Assembly: GCA_024734495.1 (NCBI GenBank)
Contig: JALMQS010000075.1
Span: 1,914,935-1,978,934 of the forward strand
Length of the DNA stretch: 64,000 nt
Source: Forficula auricularia
Taxonomy: Eukaryota > Arthropoda > Insecta > Dermaptera > Forficulidae
Reading direction: 5' to 3'
Positions 43,201-52,200 of the stretch are shown here, in pieces. Under the pieces are notes generated by a model. The model did not search any database, was not told where the DNA came from, and saw nothing but the letters and a program-made list of their open reading frames with translations. The position numbers and the translations under genes are program-made. Numbering within the stretch: the first letter of the stretch is position 1; each line of letters begins with the position of its first letter.

Positions 43201-46200
43201 GACTTGAATTTGAAGCTCTAATGCGAATGCTTGACAATGCGGTAAGTTTTAATTTAGTATTTTAAACTAAATATAAATATCTAGATACATTTCTAACTTT
43301 CTATAATTATTATTATTTATCAAATCAGGGTTTCCGAACTGGTTATCTCTATCGCCATCCATTAGTTCGGGGTGATCCACCACGACCACGTCATGATATT
43401 GAGGTTCCTCCTGCAGTGTCTTCACTTGGCTTTCTACTCGATCAAGAGGGCGAACTAGGGTAGGCTAAATATAATATTTAGAAAATCTTTATTTTAAAAT
43501 CAATATTTTTATAAATAAATATATATTTGATATTAAAAAAATCAAACGATCACATTAAAAATTTTTTTTAAGTTGATATTATAAATAACAATAAATCTTC
43601 AACTCAAACATCATATTGATAACAAATTTGAAATAAAATATTTTCTCAAATAAAATAAAAATATCTATGGAATGATCTTAAATAAAACCTATACTTAAAT
43701 AAAAACAATCAAATCTCTATTAAGCTTTACATATTATTATTATTTTCGTTATGAACGGCCTTGACATGATCACAACACCGGTCCGTAAAAGTTCATCGAC
43801 TTTGACTAACATGTGAGGTGGTCCTTTCTTAGTCTTCAATCTTCTATCCCATTGTAATTTATTGAGAGAAGCTATAGGCCATACTAAAAATTAGTGACTC
43901 CCCATCACAGTATTATTATTATTATTAATTTTCACCACTAGAGATGCAACGGAGTATTCTCTTTAAAAATATAGACAATTGTCAGTTTAGGCAAAAGGTA
44001 GACCAATAAAAAAAATTATCACTTGCCAGCTAAATTTTTTAAATGAGTTTTCTATTAACTTGATTAAAATTTCTTTATGCTGTGCATATATACATATATA
44101 TCAGTGGCGGGCGGTGAATTTTCAACCAGGGGATTCTTACTAAAAAATAACCCTTTATTTTATTTTATTTTATTCTTCATTCCTTTTTGCAAATTTCACC
44201 GAATATAGCATCATAGAATTTTTCGTTATTTTTCAAATTTAACATAAGATTTTTTTATGACACGGTATGAAAATACTCTAATTTCTTTTTTAATCAAAAT
44301 GATGAGAGAAGGAGTTACACCAAAAAGGTGCATCCCCTAAAGGCCTGGGTTGGCCTTCCATCGTGAAAAGAACAAGAAGAGGGGGTTTTATGGATTGGGC
44401 GGGGGGTCGAAGGTATCTGTGGATACAGCTCTTAAACAGCTGAAGGTTATAAGTCTCGGGGAAGACGGTAGCTGGGAGCGAGTTCCAGTCTCTGGAGGTC
44501 ATAGGGATAAAATAAATATTTTGAAATTTTAGGGATGCGCCGCATCCACATCATCCATCGACCGCATACTAGTGATATATTGGAAGAATTTTTGCCTTGG
44601 TCCATGCCACAAACTGATCTGAATGCACCTTATCCACCCAGTTCAATTAAGAACACTGTTTTTTTTTCACCTGCTAAAACAGTTTATTAAATATATTTAT
44701 TTAGAGACTCACAAATTCAAGTTTGAACGTGCAAACCTTTTGAATTTATTAAAAGAGTTCTGATTGTTTTTGTAAAAGAATTATATATATTTCTAATTAA
44801 TACTATCAAGAAAATTATATTTATATATATAATATTAATTTTTACTATCCTTATCTTGATTGATATTTCAGGCCCTGGAGAAGCAAATTGGCAGATGGAA
44901 GAAAAACTCATGATCGTAGCAGATGGCTAAATTCGCCCAACGTTTATCAAAAAGTCGAGATTTTGGAAACTGGAACTCCAGATCCTAAGAAGATTACCAA
45001 GGTAGAAATGATAACTGTGGAGACCGCCGGCGGCGAAGAATAATGAAATTATATCTACACTTTTAAAAAATAGTTATATTTTTGACACTGTTCGTGATAT
45101 TTCCATTTAACTTTATATTTTTGGTTTCTATTTTAATCAAAATTTTTCGTAGAAATATTCAAAAATATATAGTTATTAAAATAAATAAATAAATAAAAAT
45201 ATATATGTATATATCCCGGGCTTCTTGCGAAAAGTCACTAAGAAGACTTTTAGTGGATTTTCATCTACTAGTATGTAGTTGTGAGTTTCGATCACATTTA
45301 TCGATATAAAAATCCTTTAAGGGAATCAAAATAACACAAACTCTATTAAACGTAAAAAACAATTTCACTAAGTGCACAATGTTCTGATTTTACAGAGCGA
45401 AAAAAAAATATATATATAAATGTAAAGTATTTTATTCAATTGTGTGAGGTATGAAACTTATTTATAATTACAAAAAACAAAAGCTAATCAATTAAATTGC
45501 TACTTAAGTATTATTAAAACTAATCCTAAGTTTGAAATTGGGTTACCTCAAATTTTATTTAATAACTTTTCGCAATAAGCCCACGATATATATATATATT
45601 ATATATATATATATTCAATATATTAATGTCATAATTAATGAAAATTCAACTTTTAAATGAGATTTAATAGAAATGTCGAACAGTTATTGATTAAGAAAAA
45701 AATTCTTGATACATGTATAATGTATATCTAAATGTGCAATGTCTATTATTTAGCTTTGGAAAAGAGCACACTGCCAACATTCCATTTCCAATAAATATTG
45801 TCCAATATTTTTTATTATATTACCAAATTGTGCAGCGTTGTAATCTTGGAAAATCCGTCTAAACTAAATTTCATGCTTTTATCAATGTACTCTTAAATAG
45901 ACTTTTTATTTATTAGAACATCATATTAGGGAATAGGTTGTCTTTCATATGTGCAGCGCGGTATAGTTTGTTTGTGTTAAATGCTTTGGTTGTAGAAGTT
46001 TGGACGGCAAATAAACGCTTTTCGAATTTCCAAAAAGCGTTCATTTATTTTCCCCCTCGCTCCGCCTTTTCCAACTTCCGGCACGCGTTGGGGACAGCCG
46101 TCCAAACATCCGCATCCCCCTGTCCCCTAATCACGCTTGCCGTTTAGTATTCCCCCTCCTATTAGGAAAGGATTATCCTTCGACCTCTCCTTTGCCTCTG

Positions 46201-49200
46201 ATATTGGTACTTTCATTTTCAGTGGGTCGATGCCAACTCAGCCGACGAGGTAAATGCAATTTGGATACCGGTCTACAGAGACTAAGTTTTATTATTTTAT
46301 TTATTTTTTTCCTTATTTACTTTTTTTTTTTTTTTTTTATTATTTTTCTCTTTTTAATCAATTCGGTATCTCAGAGCGGAAAGATCTTGTGTCCAATTTT
46401 TGTAAAATTGAGTTTTTATCATAATTATGTGTAGCATATCCAACCTTGCTGTGTTAAAATGCAGAAAATATGTATTTTCAAAATTATCCTCTTCTAATAA
46501 GCCAAAAGTTCCTATTTCATTAAATGAGTCTCTCAGAAGTCAAAATCCCATCCAATCCACTGTTGCATAATTTTTAAATTTTCGTAAATTCTAAACCAAC
46601 AAATTAGTTTTATTCTTTTTAGGACCAAATGTTAAACGTTTAAAATGTTTTTTCCTTGCTTCGATTTTCCTCATTAGTGCCTATTTTTTATTTCTTCTTA
46701 AAATGTTTTCTGTTGGGGATGGAATTAAAAAAACATCAATTTTTATCGATTCTTGTTTTATAGAATTAACCGTATTGTCTTGTGTGCTACTCAAATAGTC
46801 AAATATCGGGAGCCATTTCTCACTTTTGAAGCATTATAGATTTTCGAACTTCTACTGAAATTATATTTTTTATGTGGACAAAGGTAGGAAGTCCATTATA
46901 TATTAATAAGTAGGTTATAATGAAATGCAGTCCATAAATTATTTAAATTTTATTCAAATTCTGACGATTCGGAGACTTTCTCTCTTTCTTCAGGGTATTG
47001 AATAGTTATTGATTGGTGATTGATTATAACTCGGTTTCCATTTGTCTTTCCTTTCAGAGGGAACCGTGTTATAATCACCCATCAATAACTATTCAATACC
47101 CTGAAGGAGAGAGAAAGTCTCCGAAACGTCGGAATTTGAATAAAATTTAAATAATTTAGAACTACCTTTCATTATAACCTACTTATTTCACTTACCAGTC
47201 CGTCTTTCTAAGAAAATAAATAAAATTAAATTATATTAAGTGGATATCGATGAGGCAGTCCTGAAAAAGAAGAAGATAATTTACACTATCTTTATATTCA
47301 TAAAACCGACGTTTCGGAGGCTATTCCCTCCTTCTTTAGGGTTTTGAAAAGTCAGTGAAGGAAATCCAATGCGACATTCCCTTCTGTCTCCTCTTTCAGT
47401 GGCAGTAACAATAATATATTGTATTTCATTCTTAGCATAATTATAATGTAGTAATTCAATACAATGAAATACAATATATTATAAATAAAAAAATAAAAAA
47501 AATATTGTTACTGCCACTAAAAGAGGGAGACAGAGGGGAATGTCGCATTGGATTTCCTTCACTGACTTTTCCAAACCCTGAAGAAGGAGGGAATAGCCTC
47601 CGAAACGTCGGTTTTATGAATGAAAAGATAGTGTAAATTATCTTCTTCTTTTTTTGGTCTGCCTCATCGAAATCCACTTAATTCACTTATCAGTTCGTCT
47701 CCATAAATTACTCAAATCTTATTAATTTATATATTAATCTTTAGCAATCAATAAATCAGGGGTGCCCACAGGAGGGAGGGTTTGAAAATTGTTCCATTTT
47801 AGCATTATATGCTAAAAATAAAAACGGTCAAGTCTTATAACTTCAACAAAAGGTAATAAAAAAAGCTCCTCTAATTCTTTAGAAGTGAATAAAATGTGGG
47901 GAGGGGCGTGAGTAATGAAGCAAGGGCACCCCCGAATAAGTGATTTTATAATTATTAAGATTTAATTATTATTAATAGATTGAAGGAGACAAAAAAAGAG
48001 GGTGTCTTCTGCTGGAATTATAAATTTTATTTATAACGAGACTATAGTTTCGAGAGCTTTGCTCCTCTTGATCAGTCTATTACAATTGATTCACATGAAT
48101 TAATGTATAAATGGAGAGTTTCATACATAGATTCATACATTAATTCCTGTGAATCAATTGTAATAGACTGATGAAGAGGGCAAAGCCCTCGAAACTATAG
48201 TCTCGTTATAAATAAAATTTATAATTCCAGCAGAAGACACACTCTTTTTTGTCTCCTTCAATAAATAAAAATTCTGCTACCCTCGGCAAAAATCTTTCAA
48301 TTTTATTATTAGTAGAGTATTCTATTTGATGCACTCGACCCGCGCTCGTGTGATCTGAACATAAGCACTTGAAATTTAAATTTTAAAGACTGCTCAGTTC
48401 CTTCGAGTGTAATGCCAGCGCAAATTCTTAGTTATAAAAATAAATATTTGCACAATTAGATTAAAAAGATTGAACCGTAAGGGTGTTTAAGCAGAGATAG
48501 ATGAGTATTCTAAAAAATATTGTAATTATTCGCTCTACTGAGAATTTTGATTAATATGTAATCCGATCTTTACGCTCTTAGGTATTGAATTAATAAATAG
48601 TCTCTCGGTTTCCGGGCTTCGCATGGCAATACATTAAAAGATATAAACACTCTTCTTTTTTACACAACAACATAAAACTAATTGATTCAGCTTTGGTAGC
48701 CTTTGAAATATTTAGACCTGGTCCCTGATAATCTTTGGGCCAGATAAAGAAACCATTATCGTTTGTCAACAGTGGGTAGCTGACGGAGGTGGAGGCGGCG
48801 GCGGTGGACCCGGGGGTGGCTCACCAAGCCATACTGCAGGTGGAACACCTGTCCGTATAGAAGACGCACTTCAATTTGTGCCTAAAAACACGGACCCTAA
48901 AGAATTTAAACGTCTTCAACAACAGGTGAATTGAAATCTTGACAAATATTTACACTAGTGATGTAATGATTTTTTAAACATTTGCGAATGCAAATAGTAG
49001 GCACTAATGCAAATATCGATATTTTGAATATCGCTATCAAGAAAGACAGACAGCACACAGACGGATAGAAAAAAAATTATGTGTAGTTTTTTCTCCACAT
49101 TTCAGACATGGCTATTAAACACAAAAGAAACCAAAACCTTAATTGAATGTAATGGAAGGCAGCCCAGAGGTAGTGAGGAAAGAAAAATTAACACATATCA

Positions 49201-52200
49201 AATAAGGTGTAATTTATTGGAATCCTTCCTCCTTCCTTTCAAACCGACGTTTCGGAGGATTTTTCCCTCCTTCTTCAGGGTTTCAAAGGGTCAATGAACC
49301 CTGAAGAAGGAGGGAAAAATCCTCCGAAACGTCGGTTGAAAGGAAAGGAGAGGATTCCAATAAATTGCACCTTATTTGATATGTGTTAATTTTTTCTTTC
49401 CTCACTACCTCTGGCTGCCTTCCATTACATTCAATTAAAGTTTCTACCAGTCCGTCTTTCTCCAGAGAAAATTTCGTTCCAAAACCTTAATTTTAACATT
49501 AGAATCTTGATCTTGAGATAGACGAAAAATAAGACGATTCTTATTATGTATGAAATAAACAGGAAACCGTTAATTACTCTTGGTCGTATCGTATTTAACC
49601 ATATGAAATTACCTAATAATGTCTTGGTTTCTGTTTCGAACCCTAAATTATTTAATGTGGCGTTAACGATTTTTATTGAAAAATACTCATTATTTGACTC
49701 AAAATAATTCAATAAATCCAATAATGCTAGATATTTTTTAATGAGTATCACATCATAGAAAGGAGAGAGCTCGAATCGCAGTCATAAGTACCTGTAGGGG
49801 CGGGTCCAGAGCGATTGAAGGCTCCAGTATGTTGTTGAAAACATAGAGTGGGAAGGGAGTTCAGTCTTTAGAAGTCATAGGGATAAACCAGTTGAAGAAT
49901 GAGCTTGTTCAATTGAAATACAATTTAATCAAAAACAGATGTAATCTTATAATATTAAATTTGACTACTTTCACTGCCTGGGGTCCTTGCTTATATCAAG
50001 GGTATATAAGTCAGTATTCTAAGTCGAATTCACTTTTGGCGAAAATCTATTCAAGATATGTACCTAAAATTAAACAGAAAATTTACAATTCTTTTATAAA
50101 AACAATTAAAAATTTGTTAAATGAAACGTTTTGGAAAAAATTTTTCTTTATGATTTAGTGACGACTTTTTATGCAGATTTAAAAAACAAGCCATGATTTT
50201 TTTGCTCATAGTCCTAAGTTCTTTGTCAACCACTAATTTAAAAGAACTTCATTTTTCTGTATAAATTGAATTTTTTATTCACTTAAAACAAAACTAGGAA
50301 ACATGGATTATAGTGACCATTAAAAGTGAAAACTTTTGTAAAATTCAAATGTATTTTTAAAGTACATATTATTATCATAACTTAGGCTTATTATATATAT
50401 TCACAGATAACCATTTATGTCATAAAAAATATATTAATTATTAATATAAAATTTCATTGAATGTTGTTTGTTTCCTTTATGGGTTTGAAAGTTTGTTATT
50501 ATGTATATGCTATATCAAATTATCATCATGTATATTAATTATATCAAGCTGGCTATATAGTCCAGTCAACAAATGGGTTATATGGTAGAAAACATTGAAG
50601 AGGAGAGAATTTTTTTCTTATGGAATGTGTTTGGGGTAGTTAGGAGGTAAAAATACTAAAAGTTCCCAGTCCTAGCGGAATATCAAATATTTAATTTTAG
50701 TAAATTAACACAGAATCTTATTAACGGCAGCTATCGTTCTTCAGAATTAATAAAAAAAACTGCGATTTGGACTCGCTATTTAATAAATATATTCAAAGAA
50801 TTAATAGATTCTTATTTAAACCTAATTTAAGACTAAGATTTAACTAATTGAACATCAATTAATAAAAAGAACAATTACACATTGTATAAAAAATTTTAAA
50901 GCCCTCCTACACTGTCATTTTAATTGAATTAAATTAAAAAAAAATATCCTAATTTTACTTATGCGACTTATAGCAATATCTCAGACTTATGAAAATAAAA
51001 TATTTTTTATTTTTGACCTCAAAAAAATTCAACCCTCAATTAATGATCCAATTGAAAATTTAATCCAATTTTTTATTTCGGACAAAATGAATTATAACTT
51101 GTAAATTTCAAGTTTCTATCTTAATTAGTTTACTATACCTAGCTTTAACGCTCTGACACACAGACATTATATGAACACTAATAGGGTTCCGTTTTCGTTT
51201 GTACAAAACCCAAAAAATGTTTATTACTAGTTTCTTTAAGGGTAAAAAGCTGATCCCTATTCACAAGATCCTATATTAATTTACTCAAATTAATAATTGT
51301 TGGCTTGAAAACAGTAGGGTAATATATTTTTAACGACCCAAATGCTATACTATATATTTTTTCGAACCTTAAGCTCAAATTATTGCTACCATGATCATAT
51401 TATCTTGAATGTTTTATTGTGAACTGGTAATAATATTAATAAATTTAACTCTGGAACAGATTAAAGAAAATCGACGTGCAGATAAGATTACATCAGGACC
51501 ACAGTCTCATATATTGGAGGGAGTAGCATGGGATGAAGCAAAGAAATTGCAAGATGCCAATATGTCAGCCACAGGAGATCAAGTAAGTTAATATTTTTTT
51601 ATCCTTCTTACATATTCAAGAAATTTCACATTCATTCGTTCAAACAGGTAATTTTAATGGGCGCTGCCAGTAAAGGCATTATTCAACGGGGTCATCAGCA
51701 CAATGCGATGGTCTATAAGACACCATATGCACGAAATCCTTTCGATGCTGTAACTGATGAAGAACTTGATGAATATCGACGTACAGTAGAACGTAGAACA
51801 AAAGGAGGTGAGTTTAAATAATTCCTAACTATTTTTAGGACCATTTTGAATTGAAAATTTATATATACATATATATAATTAAAATAAATACAAATCTTTT
51901 TTAAAACAATCTTTAAACCAGGGGTTCCCAAACTTTTTCCGAGTCGCGGCGCCTTTTTTCAATTAAAATTTTTCCATGGCGCCCTATATTATTATTTATT
52001 TTGGCAGCGTAGGAGGGGACCCCCTCTTACAACAGATTTGAGAAATTGACAAAATCGAGTAATATTAAGTAAAAGTACATATATCTAAACAAATACCGTA
52101 TTTGATCTCTCTAAATACTCTTGTATTAGATCGATAAAAATATCTTGGGAATTAATAGTTTTTTATTTTTCTATGATAACCGAAAATTCAGACCACAGGG

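Larger units (their letters stand above)
47239..47700. mobile_element. Penelope-type foldback, family PLE-B
   Basis: Arms begin TAAGTGGATATCGATGAGGC with the complement ending near 47681, then the tail CAGTTCGTCT. The ribozyme on the left arm is nearly intact and on the right intact. The centre is ATAATATATTGTATTTCATT with its complement. Confidence 0.82.
47981..48306. mobile_element. Penelope-type foldback, family PLE-C, full short copy
   Basis: Arms TTGAAGGAGACAAAAAAAGA and TTCTGCTGGAATTATAAATT with complements, a ribozyme on each arm, and the tail ATTCTGCTACCCTCGGCA. It is the parent form of the ribozyme-less copies at 2324-2490 and 2654-2805. Adducin intron. Confidence 0.85.
49141..49477. 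mobile_element. Penelope-type foldback, PLE-B, near-perfect hairpin
   Basis: Arms AATTGAATGTAATGGAAGGC and complement ending at 49437, then the tail ACCAGTCCGTCTTTCTCC. Two complete ribozymes in opposite orientation are separated by only 16 bp. Same subfamily as 33150-33550. Adducin intron. Confidence 0.88.
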
